A stretch of DNA of 64,000 nucleotides from Actinosynnema sp. ALI-1.44. GTDB lineage: Bacteria > Actinomycetota > Actinomycetes > Mycobacteriales > Pseudonocardiaceae. Below are positions 1 to 9,059 of this stretch, in pieces. The position numbers were made by a program, and so were the translations under genes. The notes beneath the pieces are model-generated. The model saw nothing but the letters and a program-made list of their open reading frames with translations, made no database searches and was not told the DNA's origin. Position 1 is the stretch's first letter. Each line of letters opens with the position of its first letter. The stretch is taken from assembly GCF_001984155.1 (NCBI RefSeq), contig NZ_MTQO01000051.1, positions 372,001 to 436,000 of the forward strand. The letters are read 5' to 3'.

Positions 1-2
1 GG

Positions 3-3000
3 CTGGCGCTGGCAGGCGGGCGTGCGACCGAGCAGGGCGTCCTGGTCGACGCGGTCTGGGCCGGGGACCCGCCTGCCGACTCCACGCACGCCCTGCACGC
101 TCTGATCTCACGGCTGCGCCGGGCCCTCGGTTCGGCAGGCGACGTCACGCCGCTCGCAGGCGGTTACCGGCTGGCGGTGGACGCCGCCGACGTGGACGCG
201 CTGCGGTTCGAGCAACTCGCCGCCGCAGGCCGGGACCGCCTGCGGGCAGGCGACCCGAGCGCCGCGGCGGCCGTACTCGGCGAGGCCGTGGCACTGTGGG
301 GCCACTACCTCGGCGTCGAGCCCACGGCCGTCAACGCTGTCGCACCGGCCGTCGCGACCCGGCTGGCCCACGCCTCGATCGAGGCCGCCACGGACCTCGC
401 CGACGCCGAGCTGGCCCTGGGGCGCGCCGACGCGGCCAATACCCGCCTGACCGCCCTGTTGGCAGACCACCCCGTCCACGAACGGGCCGCCGGGTTGCTC
501 ATGGACGCGCTCGCAGCTCAGGGGCGCCAAGCCGAGGCCCTGGCCCGGTACGAACAAGTGCGGGAAACCCTGGCCGACGTCCTGGGCACCGATCCGGGGG
601 CCGCGCTGCGTGAGCGCCACCTGCGCCTGCTGCGCGGCGAGCCCGCCGTCGTGGCAGCCAAACCCGTCACGCGGACCAATTTGCCCGCGCCGTTGACCAG
701 CTTCGTCGGCCGTGACGACGACCTGGCCCGGATCGACACGCTGCTGGCCGCCGGGCGGCTGGTCGCCGTGCTCGGTCCAGGTGGTGCGGGCAAGACCCGC
801 CTCGCCTTGGAAGCCGCGCGCCGCCATCAGCATGAGTACCGCGACGGCTGCTGGTGGATCGACCTCTCATCGGTCACCGAGCCGACCAAGGTCGGCACGG
901 CACTGCTGGCCGCGATCGGACTGCGTGGCACGGGGTTGTTCGAGGCACCGGCCAAGCTGATCGACGACCTCGACGTGCTGGCGGACCAGCTGACCGGTCA
1001 GGAAAGCCTGCTGGTGGTGGACAACTGCGAGCACCTGGTCGACGCCGTGGCCCACTTGCTCTCGGCGTTGCTGGCACGCTGCGCGGGCCTGCGAGTGCTG
1101 GCCACCAGCAGAGAGCCGCTCGCCATCGACGGCGAGGCGCTGGTCCCGCTCGGCCCGCTCACCCTGCCCGAGCCGGACGCGGACGTCGAGCAGGCCCGCC
1201 GCACCGCGTCGGTCCGACTGTTCACCGAGCGGGCGGCGGCCGTGCGGCCCGGGTTCGACGTCGACAAGCGCAACCTCGGCGAAGTGGTGCGGATCGTCCG
1301 CAGCCTCGACGGCATGCCGCTGGCGCTGGAACTGGCCGCGGCCCGCCTGCGCACGCTCTCGCTGGCCGACCTGGCCACCGGGCTGTCCGACCGGTTCCGC
1401 CTGCTCACGACAGGCAGCCGCACTGCCTTCCCCCGGCACCGCACCCTGCGGGCGGTGATCGCGTGGAGCTGGGATGTGCTCGGCGAGGACGCGCGCACGG
1501 TCGCGGAGCGGATCTCGGTCCTGCCCGGCGGCGTCACGCTCGCCTCGGCCAGCGCGGTCTGCGCCGGTACGAAGGTACCGGCCGGTGAGGTCCGCGAGCT
1601 CCTGGGGGACCTCGTCGACCGGTCGTTGCTCCAGCTCGTACCGACAGTGCGCACCAAGGACGGCGGCCGTTATCGGATGCTCGAGACCATCCGGGAGTAC
1701 GGCCTGGAAAGCCTGGCCGAGCAGGGTGTTCTGACCGCCGTGAGGGACCTGGGTGCTCGTCACTTCGCGGACCTGGTCGCCCACTACGACTCGCTGCTGC
1801 GCGGCCCCGAGCAGCTTGACCCGCTCCACGTGCTGAGCGTCGAGTACGACAACGTGCTGGCCGCCCTGCGCCACCTCTGCGACATCGGGGACGCGGACGG
1901 CGCGCTCGGGCTCGCGGTGGATCTGACCTGGTACTGGTACATGCTCGGCCGCTATCCCGACGCGTCCTACTGGCTTGGCCAGGCGGTCGCGTTGCCGGCC
2001 AGGGAGCCGAGTGTGGACCGTGACATCGCGGAGGGGATGCTGCTGCTCGCCGCATACGGCGACCGGGGCGGACCGGTCGACGACTCGGCCAAGGAGCTCA
2101 CCGACAGGCTGCTGAGGCATCCGGAGCTGCCGGGCTGCGGCGTGCTGACCGTGGCCCGGCTGGCCGCACGGGCAGGGATCGAGGCGTTGCCGGTCATCGA
2201 GCGGCTGGTCGACGGCCCGGACAGGTGGCTGGCCGGGCTGGCCCGGATGGTCCGGGCCGAGCAAGCCGAGAATGCCGGTCACCTGGCCAAGGTCGGCGAC
2301 GACGTGGCCGTGGCACTGGACTGCTTCACCCAGGCTGGCGACAGGTGGAGCCTGGCCACCGCGCTGCCGCTGCGGGCGCTGCTCCGCCAGTACGACGGCG
2401 ATCTCGACGGCGCACTGGCCGACCTGACCGAGGCCAAGCGGCTGGCGGGGGAGTTCGGGTCGCTGAGCCACAGCGACGAGACCTTCATCGACCTGCGCCT
2501 GATCGACCTGCACGTGCGGCTCGGCCAGACCGAGCAGGCGGTGGCCGTGATCGCCGCGACCCGCGAGCGCGCGCCGCGCTCGACTCTGCCGGACATGGTG
2601 GTGCTGCTCGACGCCCGGGAAGCCAGCCTCCGGCTGCGGACCGGTGAACTGGACCGCGCGCGTGAGCTCGTCGAGGCGGCCGAGGCCGGGCTGTCCGGCC
2701 AGCTGCCGTTCGGCAACGACCACGGGCAGGCCCTGGTCAGTGCCGTGCGGGCCGGACTCTGTCTGGAACTCGGTGACGGCCCCGCCGCCGAGGCTGCGCT
2801 CGACCAGGCGTACGCGGCCGCGGTCAGCAGCAAGGACTTGCCGATCGTGGCAGTGGTCGCGGTGACCGTGGCCGGCCTCGCCGCGTTCCATGGACGTTTC
2901 CTCGACGCAGCCGTCGTGCTCGGCGCAGCGGCCCGCCTACGCGGCGCCCACGACCGCACCGATCTCCAAGTCCGCACGCTGAGCAGCCGCTGCCGGACCG

Positions 3001-3125
3001 CGCTCGGCGACGAAAGCTTCGGCGAGGCGTACGAGAGTGGCTGGCAACTCGCCGCGCCGACGGCCCTGATCCGTACCGATCCGGCACGGCTGCGCCGTAA
3101 GGCCCGCGGATCTGTTCGTCGGTGA
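3..3125 (+). CDS. SARP/AfsR-type transcriptional regulator, 5' end outside window
   Basis: The frame is open from the first bases, so the true start lies upstream; the visible part is 1040 residues. Residues 1-55 form the end of an OmpR-like winged-helix DNA-binding domain, followed by a bacterial transcriptional activation (BTAD) domain to about residue 210. An NB-ARC/AAA ATPase follows, with Walker A GPGGAGKT at about 258-265 and a Walker B-like LLVVDNCEH. The C-terminal half is an alpha-helical TPR-like sensor region without a LuxR HTH. Members of this family activate secondary-metabolite or morphology genes; no target cluster is visible beside it. It is intact apart from the window edge. 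The family call is firm; the regulated genes are unknown. Confidence 0.9.
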   Translation: MALAGGRATEQGVLVDAVWAGDPPADSTHALHALISRLRRALGSAGDVTPLAGGYRLAVDAADVDALRFEQLAAAGRDRLRAGDPSAAAAVLGEAVALWGHYLGVEPTAVNAVAPAVATRLAHASIEAATDLADAELALGRADAANTRLTALLADHPVHERAAGLLMDALAAQGRQAEALARYEQVRETLADVLGTDPGAALRERHLRLLRGEPAVVAAKPVTRTNLPAPLTSFVGRDDDLARIDTLLAAGRLVAVLGPGGAGKTRLALEAARRHQHEYRDGCWWIDLSSVTEPTKVGTALLAAIGLRGTGLFEAPAKLIDDLDVLADQLTGQESLLVVDNCEHLVDAVAHLLSALLARCAGLRVLATSREPLAIDGEALVPLGPLTLPEPDADVEQARRTASVRLFTERAAAVRPGFDVDKRNLGEVVRIVRSLDGMPLALELAAARLRTLSLADLATGLSDRFRLLTTGSRTAFPRHRTLRAVIAWSWDVLGEDARTVAERISVLPGGVTLASASAVCAGTKVPAGEVRELLGDLVDRSLLQLVPTVRTKDGGRYRMLETIREYGLESLAEQGVLTAVRDLGARHFADLVAHYDSLLRGPEQLDPLHVLSVEYDNVLAALRHLCDIGDADGALGLAVDLTWYWYMLGRYPDASYWLGQAVALPAREPSVDRDIAEGMLLLAAYGDRGGPVDDSAKELTDRLLRHPELPGCGVLTVARLAARAGIEALPVIERLVDGPDRWLAGLARMVRAEQAENAGHLAKVGDDVAVALDCFTQAGDRWSLATALPLRALLRQYDGDLDGALADLTEAKRLAGEFGSLSHSDETFIDLRLIDLHVRLGQTEQAVAVIAATRERAPRSTLPDMVVLLDAREASLRLRTGELDRARELVEAAEAGLSGQLPFGNDHGQALVSAVRAGLCLELGDGPAAEAALDQAYAAAVSSKDLPIVAVVAVTVAGLAAFHGRFLDAAVVLGAAARLRGAHDRTDLQVRTLSSRCRTALGDESFGEAYESGWQLAAPTALIRTDPARLRRKARGSVRR

Positions 3126-3229
3126 CCGTCGCGCTCATGGTGGTTCCCCAGGTCTCGATACGCTCGGCCAGCGAGACGATGATTCCCTCGGGTCCGCCGG
3201 GAGTAGGTCACCTGTCGAGGGATCCGCGA

Positions 3230-3706
3230 TCACGGCCGATGGTCGAAGCTGATGCGCATCAGCCGGCTGTCAGCCCAGTCTTCGAGCCGAGTCGGCCGGA
3301 TGGTGCCGGGGTCGTGGGGCTGATTGAGATCCGCCACGATCTGCGCCAGCACGGCCTGGCGTTCGGCTGGGTCGGTGACAGGCGTGGCCCGTGCGGGCAG
3401 ATCCGCACGGATCCCGTTCTTGAGGTGGAAGGTGAAGTGGGGATTGGCGAGAAGGTTCGCATGCCAGTCGGTAGCGGCACCGCCGGCGCCGCTACACAGG
3501 TAGGTGGTGCCCGCGGCTCGGTAGAAGAAGATCTCGATGCGGCGTGCTCGGCCGGTGCGGCGCCCCAGCGTCGTGATGTCGATGATCCGTTCCCTGGTGC
3601 CCGCGGCGGGGGTGATCTCGATGGCTCGTCGGATGTGGTTGGGCAGGTGGGACAAAGACGCGTCCCGTGCGGAGTCGTTCGCCCCGGTCGTGTCTGGAGT
3701 GCTCAT
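3230..3706 (-). CDS. Deazaflavin-dependent nitroreductase-family protein (Ddn/DUF385-like)
   Basis: This 158-residue protein has the compact split-barrel pattern of the F420-dependent nitroreductase (Ddn) family: a TTLGRRTGRARRIEIFF strand pair, then a YLCSGAGGAATDWHANLLANP segment typical of the cofactor-binding core. Such proteins use reduced F420 to reduce nitro compounds, quinones or enones; the substrate cannot be read here. Its ATG overlaps the stop of the upstream SDR gene by 4 bases (ATGA), so the two are translationally coupled. The longer open frame that continues upstream is not coding because the SDR occupies that DNA. Both genes are probably controlled by the divergent TetR regulator. 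Confidence 0.8.
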   Translation of the reverse strand: MSTPDTTGANDSARDASLSHLPNHIRRAIEITPAAGTRERIIDITTLGRRTGRARRIEIFFYRAAGTTYLCSGAGGAATDWHANLLANPHFTFHLKNGIRADLPARATPVTDPAERQAVLAQIVADLNQPHDPGTIRPTRLEDWADSRLMRISFDHRP

Positions 3707-4485
3707 GCTGTCTCGGTCTGAAGGGCGGGGCCGAGGAGGAGTCCACCGTCGATGACGTACTCCGACCCCGTGATGAACGACGCCTCCGATGACGTGAGGA
3801 ACAGCAGAAGACGGCTGACGTCGGTCGGCTCCCCGAGCCGGGGGATGGCGAACGGCTCGGGTGAGTAGAAGTCGGCGATTGCCGCGGTGGCGCCTGCTGC
3901 TGGTTCGTGGATGAAGGAGGTCGCGATCACGCCGGGGTGGATGGTGTTCACCCGGATGCGGTCGCGGCCGAGCTCGAGTGCTGCCGTTTGGGTGAGGCCT
4001 CGCACGGCCCACTTGCTGGCGACGTACGGCGCGTAGTGAGCCGTGCCGCCCAGGCCCATGGTCGAGGCGATGTTGACGATGGCTCCCCCTGCCGCGCGGC
4101 GCAGAGCGGGGGCTGCGACCTTGATGCCGAGGAAGGTCCCTGTGAGGTTGATGTCGAGGATGCGCGACCACGTGGCCTGCTCCGTGTTTTCGATTGTCGC
4201 TGGCGGGTTCTGCACGCCCGCGTTGTTGACGAGCACGTTCAGGGCGCCGAAGGCGCTCTCCGTGGCTAGCACAGCGGCGGACCACGAGCTCTCGTCGGTA
4301 ACGTCAAGGCGGGCGAAGCGAGCGCGGGTCCCGAGTTCGTCGGCGAGAGCGGCGCCGCGTTCGGCGTCGATGTCGCCGATCACCACGTTCGCGCCCTCCG
4401 CGTGAAAGGCGCGTACGTGGCTCGTTCCCTGGCCACCGGTCCCACCGGTCACGAGCACGGTCTGGTTGTCGAAGCGGGGCATCAA
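3703..4485 (-). CDS. SDR family NAD(P)-dependent oxidoreductase
   Basis: A classical short-chain dehydrogenase of 260 residues. The cofactor motif TGGTGGQG lies at 13-20 and GDID at 37-40, suggesting NAD preference through the Asp after beta-2. NNAG is at 87-90, catalytic Ser at 141 and YVASK at 154-158, so the catalytic set is complete. The C-terminal FITGSEYVIDGG is typical of glucose-1-dehydrogenase/3-oxoacyl reductase-like members. It is the first gene of a two-gene unit with the Ddn-like reductase and is transcribed away from a TetR gene across an intergenic region with two palindromes. Two adjacent Met codons could start it. The substrate is not predictable. Confidence 0.9.
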   Translation of the reverse strand: MMPRFDNQTVLVTGGTGGQGTSHVRAFHAEGANVVIGDIDAERGAALADELGTRARFARLDVTDESSWSAAVLATESAFGALNVLVNNAGVQNPPATIENTEQATWSRILDINLTGTFLGIKVAAPALRRAAGGAIVNIASTMGLGGTAHYAPYVASKWAVRGLTQTAALELGRDRIRVNTIHPGVIATSFIHEPAAGATAAIADFYSPEPFAIPRLGEPTDVSRLLLFLTSSEASFITGSEYVIDGGLLLGPALQTETA

Positions 4486-4541
4486 ATGTTCCTTCAGTAC
4501 GCGGGGGAATGACCGGGATCACCAGTGATGCACGACGGCCA

Positions 4542-4565
4542 ATGGTGAGCCGGTCGACTCACCAT
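4542..4565. promoter_or_regulatory. Palindromic operator 1 (TetR/SDR intergenic)
   Basis: A perfect inverted repeat ATGGTGAG-N8-CTCACCAT lies upstream of the SDR gene, between it and the divergent TetR gene. A second copy of the same half-site follows about 46 bp away. Two copies of one palindrome between a TetR gene and its divergent neighbour are the usual layout of an autoregulated TetR switch; assignment to this TetR is inference. Confidence 0.7.
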
Positions 4566-4587
4566 CCACGACACTAGGTCGGCGACA

Positions 4588-4609
4588 ATGGTGAGTCAAG
4601 CCACTCACC
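4588..4609. promoter_or_regulatory. Palindromic operator 2 (TetR/SDR intergenic)
   Basis: The half-sites GGTGAGT-N6-ACTCACC form the second copy of the GGTGAG/CTCACC palindrome. It ends about 15 bases before the TetR ATG at 4625, so binding there would block the TetR gene's own transcription start. Left-arm sequence identity with operator 1 extends to ATGGTGAG. Confidence 0.7.
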
Positions 4610-4624
4610 TCGTATGCTCGGTCC

Positions 4625-5269
4625 ATGAGCAGGGTCGTGACGACGTATCACCAGCGCGTCGCCCAGGAGAAGCGCGCGCTGATCGTGACAGCCGCGACCG
4701 CACTGTTTCTCGAGTTGGGCTACGACCGGACGTCGCTGGCGCGGATCGCAGAGCGCTCGGGCGTTTCGCGGGCCACCTTGTTCAAGCAGTTTCCGAGCAA
4801 AGCTGCCCTGTTCGACGCCATCGTGACCGAGTCCTGGTCGACCGCAGAGGAGGAGGACCCTCCACCAGCAGGCAACGTCGTCGACGGGCTCAGCATCATC
4901 GGTCGCCGTTACGCCGAACTGCTGGGCCGTGCCCAGATGACCGACCTGTTCAGGATCGTCATCGCCGAGCTGCCGCGGTTTCCTGAGCTGGCCCATGCGC
5001 AGTTCTCGCACGGGAAGATGCCCTACTTCGAGTCCGTACGCAGCTACCTCCTGGCTGAGCACGAGGCGGGAACGGTGCGGGTCGAGGACGTCGACCTCGC
5101 AGCCACCCAGTTCCTGGGCATGATCTCCAACTACGTCTTCTGGCCGACACTCCTGGTGCCGGGCTGGGAGGTGAGCGCCGAACGCGTCACCCAGGTAGTC
5201 GACGAGGCCGTCCGCACCATCGCCGCCCGGTACGCCGCGACCGGATCAGGGGCGTCCACCAACGCCTGA
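4625..5269 (+). CDS. TetR family transcriptional regulator
   Basis: 214 residues. The N-terminal TetR HTH spans about residues 15-60, with LFLELGYDRTSLARIAERSG and the recognition helix VSRATLFKQFPSKAALF. The C-terminal domain is the ligand-binding helical bundle. It is divergent from the SDR + Ddn-like reductase pair, and the intergenic DNA carries two copies of a palindromic operator, so it most likely represses both itself and the reductases until a xenobiotic or metabolite ligand binds. The ATG is the only start that clears the second operator. The ligand is unknown. Confidence 0.9.
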   Translation: MSRVVTTYHQRVAQEKRALIVTAATALFLELGYDRTSLARIAERSGVSRATLFKQFPSKAALFDAIVTESWSTAEEEDPPPAGNVVDGLSIIGRRYAELLGRAQMTDLFRIVIAELPRFPELAHAQFSHGKMPYFESVRSYLLAEHEAGTVRVEDVDLAATQFLGMISNYVFWPTLLVPGWEVSAERVTQVVDEAVRTIAARYAATGSGASTNA

Positions 5270-5609
5270 GTCCCGCGCGGGCGTGTCAGCTGAAGACGGC
5301 GATCTGACCGTCTTCGGCCTCCGGGAAACCGCCTGGGCGTCACGAATCAACTCGCCGCCCACATTCCGGTTGCGGATAACCCAATTAACAAGTATCAGCC
5401 CCGTTTTTGACACGCCGCTGATAAATTCCTGTGTCGATCATGCTGAACCGATTCGACGAAGTAGCCTCTTGAATCAAATTCTACTCCGAAGTAGGATACT
5501 TGCGGGCAGCCCTTTCGCGTCACCTTTCTGCTTCGCTGATACGCGATCCTGACGATCGTATTCGGAATTATGATTCCTGATGTAGCGCTCAGAGACAAGG
5601 AGGTTTCGC
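5270..5609. other. 340-bp AT-richer intergenic region, leader of the DUF6801-like gene
   Basis: No gene is supported here. From about 5345 to 5600 the DNA is clearly less GC-rich than its surroundings. The open frames present have no actinomycete codon bias. An AAGGAGG ribosome binding site sits just before the ATG at 5610, so the long leader probably carries that gene's promoter. Confidence 0.6.
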
Positions 5610-6797
5610 ATGTCAGACCGCTCACGTTTCTCCGGGCGAAGAATCGGTGCGATCGCCGCGGCTGCCCTGGTCGCGGCCAGCATGACGGTCACCGCTGGCT
5701 CGGCCGTCGCCGCGGGCCCGGCGGTTCTCGGGGAAATATCCAAGAACCTTACCTACAGATGCACGTTCCCGTTGGTCGGCCCGCAGGACGTAACGGGAGC
5801 GGTCCGCATCACTTTGCCGGACGCCGGGCAGGCGGGCGTGCGCATCGTTCCCAGCGACCTGTCGATCGACGTCGAACTGAGTGCGAACATCGTCGGGGCC
5901 CTGCGTGCTTTCCAGACCCATCACGCCGAGGGCACCGCGGTCGCGGACGTGGACACCGCATACGACGGCAAGCAGCTCACGCTCGGCCTGCCGGGCTTGA
6001 AGATCCCCAGGAAGGACATTCCGCCCAGCGGCACGCTGAAGCTGGCGATCACAGGCGCGATGCCGGACTTCGTCGTGTACGAGGCCGGGTCGCTGAGTCT
6101 CGCGGCGGGCACCCAGTTCAACGCGAAGGTGGACACCCGCAAGGCGGACAACACGCCAACCGCGCTCGGTGTCCTCAACGTGCCGTGCGTTGTCAAGGCG
6201 ACGACGCCGCCGCAGGACGTGCTCTTCGCCAACATTCCGATCTCCGGCTCGGTCGCCGAGACGGCCGCGCGTCCAGTGGCTACGCCGTTGGGTGACATCA
6301 GCAAGACGCTGACCTACTCCTGCCAGTTCCCGGATCCGGTTGGCCCGCAGGACGTCACCGGCACGCTCACCGGCACCATCCCCGACTCGGGCAAAGTGGG
6401 GCAGCGGTTGCAGATCACGAACCTGAAGATCGGGGCCGCGCTCAACGACACGATCACGAACGAGTTGCGGTCACGCCAGATGGCCTCCGTCGGGGGCAGT
6501 GGCAGGGCGGACGTCGACGCCGATTTCGAGGGAACCCGGCTGACGATCGGCATCCCGGGCACGGTCGCGCCGATCGCGGTGCCCGCCACCGGGCCGATGA
6601 CCGGCACGATCACACCGGACACGCCCAGCCTCGTCTTCCGCCAGCCCGGCACGGTCAACGTCGCTGCGGGACAAGGGCTCAACGGCCGGATCGACGGTTT
6701 CAAGGCCGATGGCTCCAGCGCGGGCCAGTTGCCGCTGACCTGCACCGTGGCGCCAGGTCAGGACCCGCACGTCGCCTCGGTGCCGATCACCGCGTGA
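5610..6797 (+). CDS. Secreted protein with two tandem DUF6801-like domains
   Basis: 395 residues with a classic Sec signal peptide: positively charged MSDRSRFSGRRIG, a hydrophobic alanine/valine core, and predicted cleavage after AVAAG near residue 36. The mature protein is an internal duplication. Each ~165-residue repeat begins GxISK-LTY-C-FP followed by a GPQDVTG motif, with one conserved Cys near each repeat start and a second Cys near each repeat end (NVPC and LPLTC), suggesting a disulfide in each beta-sandwich-like unit. I know this family only as a secreted actinobacterial domain of unknown function. Strong SD at 5595-5602. The protein is probably exported and cell-wall associated; no enzymatic motif is visible. 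Confidence 0.75.
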   Translation: MSDRSRFSGRRIGAIAAAALVAASMTVTAGSAVAAGPAVLGEISKNLTYRCTFPLVGPQDVTGAVRITLPDAGQAGVRIVPSDLSIDVELSANIVGALRAFQTHHAEGTAVADVDTAYDGKQLTLGLPGLKIPRKDIPPSGTLKLAITGAMPDFVVYEAGSLSLAAGTQFNAKVDTRKADNTPTALGVLNVPCVVKATTPPQDVLFANIPISGSVAETAARPVATPLGDISKTLTYSCQFPDPVGPQDVTGTLTGTIPDSGKVGQRLQITNLKIGAALNDTITNELRSRQMASVGGSGRADVDADFEGTRLTIGIPGTVAPIAVPATGPMTGTITPDTPSLVFRQPGTVNVAAGQGLNGRIDGFKADGSSAGQLPLTCTVAPGQDPHVASVPITA

Positions 6798-6841
6798 CCC
6801 GGGGCTCCGACCTCCTCCGAATCGTCGCGCACGCGGTTCGC

Positions 6842-6877
6842 CTGCCCCGGCCGAACGGACCTTTCGGGGCCGGGCAG
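6842..6877 (+). terminator. GC-rich hairpin terminator after the DUF6801-like gene
   Basis: CTGCCCCGGCC pairs with GGCCGGGCAG (one bulged C), forming a stable stem about 45 bases after the stop. There is no T-run, as is common for actinomycete intrinsic terminators. It separates two independently transcribed secreted-protein genes. Confidence 0.55.
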
Positions 6878-6925
6878 GGGACTGGTAGACGTTGACGTCA
6901 CCGTCTTGGGTGCGGAGGTTTCGGC

Positions 6926-8404
6926 ATGACCCTGCGACGCCGGCTCGTCGTGATCGCGGTGGCACTTGCGCTGGTGCCGGGTTTCTCACCGGCAGCCGCA
7001 GAGGAGGCGGTGCCTCCGAAGCTGACGTGGACCCGGTGCGGCAGCACGCCGGAAAGCCGCCTGGAGTGCGCGTCGTTGCGGGTGCCGCTGGACTACCGGC
7101 ACCCCCGCGGCCGGGCGATCGAGCTGGCGATCTCCCGGCTGCCCGCGGCGGATCCCGCCCGGCGCAAGGGAATCCTGCTGACCAACCCGGGCGGCCCCGG
7201 CGGGTCCGGGCTGGGGCTGCCCGAGCAGGTGCCGCAGTTGCTGGCCAGCCAGCCGGAGGCGCTCGCCCGGTACGACGTGATCGGTATGGATCCCCGGTTC
7301 ATCGGCAAGTCCACACCTGTCACTTGTGGACTCGACGGGAACGAGCTCGCGCTCCCGAACTGGCCGGGGCCGGGTGGTTTCGCCGCGACGGTGACCAGGG
7401 CGCGTAACGTCGTACGGAAATGCACGGACCGCGCCGCGTGGGCGATGCCGTACGCGACCACGGCGAACACCGCCCGCGACATGGACATGATCCGTGCCGT
7501 GCTCGGTGAGCCGAAATTGTCGTTCCTCGGCTACTCGTACGGCTCCGAGCTCGGCCGGGCGTATGTCGCACTGTTCCCGCGCCGAGTGGACCGGTTCGTC
7601 CTGGACAGCAACACCAACCCGCTGTGGACCGCCCGCGAGGCGGATCTTCGGTTCCCGCCCCATTTCGAGCGGATGTACGGCCTGTTCGCGGCCTTCGCGG
7701 CGCGGGACGACGCCCAGTACGGCCTCGGTACCGACGCGCGCACCGCCAGGGCCAGGGTGGACGGCCTGATCGCCGAAGCCGGGATCGCCCCGATCCCGTC
7801 CGGTGACGACGACCCGTACACCGCACTGGACATCCGTTCGATCGTGATGCGGTTGCTGTACGCGGAGAACCGGTTCCACTGGCTGGGGCGGTTCGTGGCC
7901 ACCCTGCGGGCCCGGCAGCCGCTGCCCGCCGACATCGCGTTCCTGGGCAACCTGCGCCGTTTCACGGCCCCGCCAGGAGTGCCGAAGGACAACTTCATCG
8001 CGGCGCACCTGCTGATCAAGTGCGGCGACGAGGCGTATCCCCGTGACATCGAGCAGTACCGGCGGGACTTCGAGGAAGGCAGCGCGCGGTACCCGTTCCT
8101 CGGCCCGGCCATGTCGGGCATCTCACCGTGCGCGTTCTGGCCGGTCCGCCCGCGTGAGCCGATCCCGTCGGTGGCGGGCAGCAGGGTCGGGGTGCTGCTG
8201 ATCAACTCGACGGGTGACCCCGCGACCCCGTACGACGGCGCGCTGGCCACCCGGCGGTTGATGCCGCGGTCGCGGCTGGTCACCGTCCCGGTCAGTCACC
8301 ACGCCGTGCTCGGCGAGTTCCCGAACGCGTGCGTCGAGCGGACCGCCGGTGCGTACCTGGTCAGCGGTGACCTGCCGGACCGGGACGTGTGGTGCGAGCC
8401 CTGA
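6926..8404 (+). CDS. Secreted alpha/beta-hydrolase, tripeptidyl-aminopeptidase (SlpD/SlpE, TAP) type
   Basis: 492 residues with an N-terminal signal sequence (MTLRRRLVVIAVALALVPG, cleavage near residue 25, no lipobox). The protein shows the oxyanion motif NPGGPGGSG, the nucleophile elbow GYSYGS, and a C-terminal TAP-like domain holding the Asp (STGDPATPYD) and the catalytic His (VSHHAVLGE). Family members release N-terminal tripeptides or act on proline-containing peptides outside the cell. Length matches the family (480-520). It stands alone after a hairpin terminator. An inverted repeat GAGTCAT...ATGACTC at 8403-8425 just after the stop may help end the transcript. Confidence 0.88.
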   Translation: MTLRRRLVVIAVALALVPGFSPAAAEEAVPPKLTWTRCGSTPESRLECASLRVPLDYRHPRGRAIELAISRLPAADPARRKGILLTNPGGPGGSGLGLPEQVPQLLASQPEALARYDVIGMDPRFIGKSTPVTCGLDGNELALPNWPGPGGFAATVTRARNVVRKCTDRAAWAMPYATTANTARDMDMIRAVLGEPKLSFLGYSYGSELGRAYVALFPRRVDRFVLDSNTNPLWTAREADLRFPPHFERMYGLFAAFAARDDAQYGLGTDARTARARVDGLIAEAGIAPIPSGDDDPYTALDIRSIVMRLLYAENRFHWLGRFVATLRARQPLPADIAFLGNLRRFTAPPGVPKDNFIAAHLLIKCGDEAYPRDIEQYRRDFEEGSARYPFLGPAMSGISPCAFWPVRPREPIPSVAGSRVGVLLINSTGDPATPYDGALATRRLMPRSRLVTVPVSHHAVLGEFPNACVERTAGAYLVSGDLPDRDVWCEP

Positions 8405-8493
8405 GTCATCAGTGAGGCATGACTCGGGAGAAGCCGTGGCCGTCGATCCGGCCGTCGATCCGGTCGTCGTGCGGAGTGCCGGATCAGGGCAGG

Positions 8494-8946
8494 TCAGGCC
8501 GTGACGTCGACGATCCAGGTGACGCCGAAGCGGTCGGCCAGCATCCCGAAGGCGGGCGCCCACTGGGCCGGACCGAACGCCTCGATCACGGTCGCGCCCT
8601 TGGCGAGGCCCTCCCACACCGGCGCGACCTCGTCGACGCTCTCGCCGCGCACGGAGAGGAAGAACGGCTCCCTGGTGATCGTGGTGCCGTTCTCGCGGCG
8701 CGTGGTGGGCACGCCCTCGGCCACCGGCTTGTGCTCGCCGGGCACGTCGTAGGCCATCACCCGGAAGCCGTTGTCGGCGACGACCTGGCCGAACACCACG
8801 TCGGCGGCACCAGGCGCCTCGGCGGGCATCCCGAAGTCGCCGTAGGTGGCGATGGTGAGCTGCCCGCCGAACACCGACTGGTAGAACTCCAGCGCCTCGC
8901 GGGCCTGGCCGTGGAAGTTCAAGTGGGCAACAGTGTTGAGCGACAT
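8494..8946 (-). CDS. VOC family protein (PhnB/glyoxalase-like)
   Basis: 150 residues made of two beta-alpha-beta-beta-beta modules of the vicinal-oxygen-chelate fold. HLNFHGQAREALEFYQSVFGG is the hallmark start of the PhnB-like subgroup, and FGMLADRFGVTWIVDV is its conserved end. The chosen ATG gives the canonical MSLNTVAHLNF start; the longer open frame upstream would run into the divergent regulator. PhnB-like proteins are mostly uncharacterised; metal binding and bleomycin-resistance-like roles are family possibilities only. It is divergent from the WYL regulator 113 bp away, which is the likely controller. Confidence 0.85.
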   Translation of the reverse strand: MSLNTVAHLNFHGQAREALEFYQSVFGGQLTIATYGDFGMPAEAPGAADVVFGQVVADNGFRVMAYDVPGEHKPVAEGVPTTRRENGTTITREPFFLSVRGESVDEVAPVWEGLAKGATVIEAFGPAQWAPAFGMLADRFGVTWIVDVTA

Positions 8947-9059
8947 AGCGTGCTGATCCTTCGCAAGCGGTTCTGGTGGCCGGAGGTCTCCGGCGACCAG
9001 AACGACACTGCCACCAGTACCGGTCAGGGAACGTCCTCTACTTGTGTCAGGCTGAAGAC

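Noticed and set aside
867-2891. A 674-codon minus-strand open frame
   Set aside because: Antisense to the SARP regulator; amino-acid composition (Gly, Gln, Arg, His rich) typical of shadow frames.
5283-5552. 89-codon plus-strand frame
   Set aside because: Non-actinomycete codon use, no RBS, no domain; interpreted as promoter/leader DNA.
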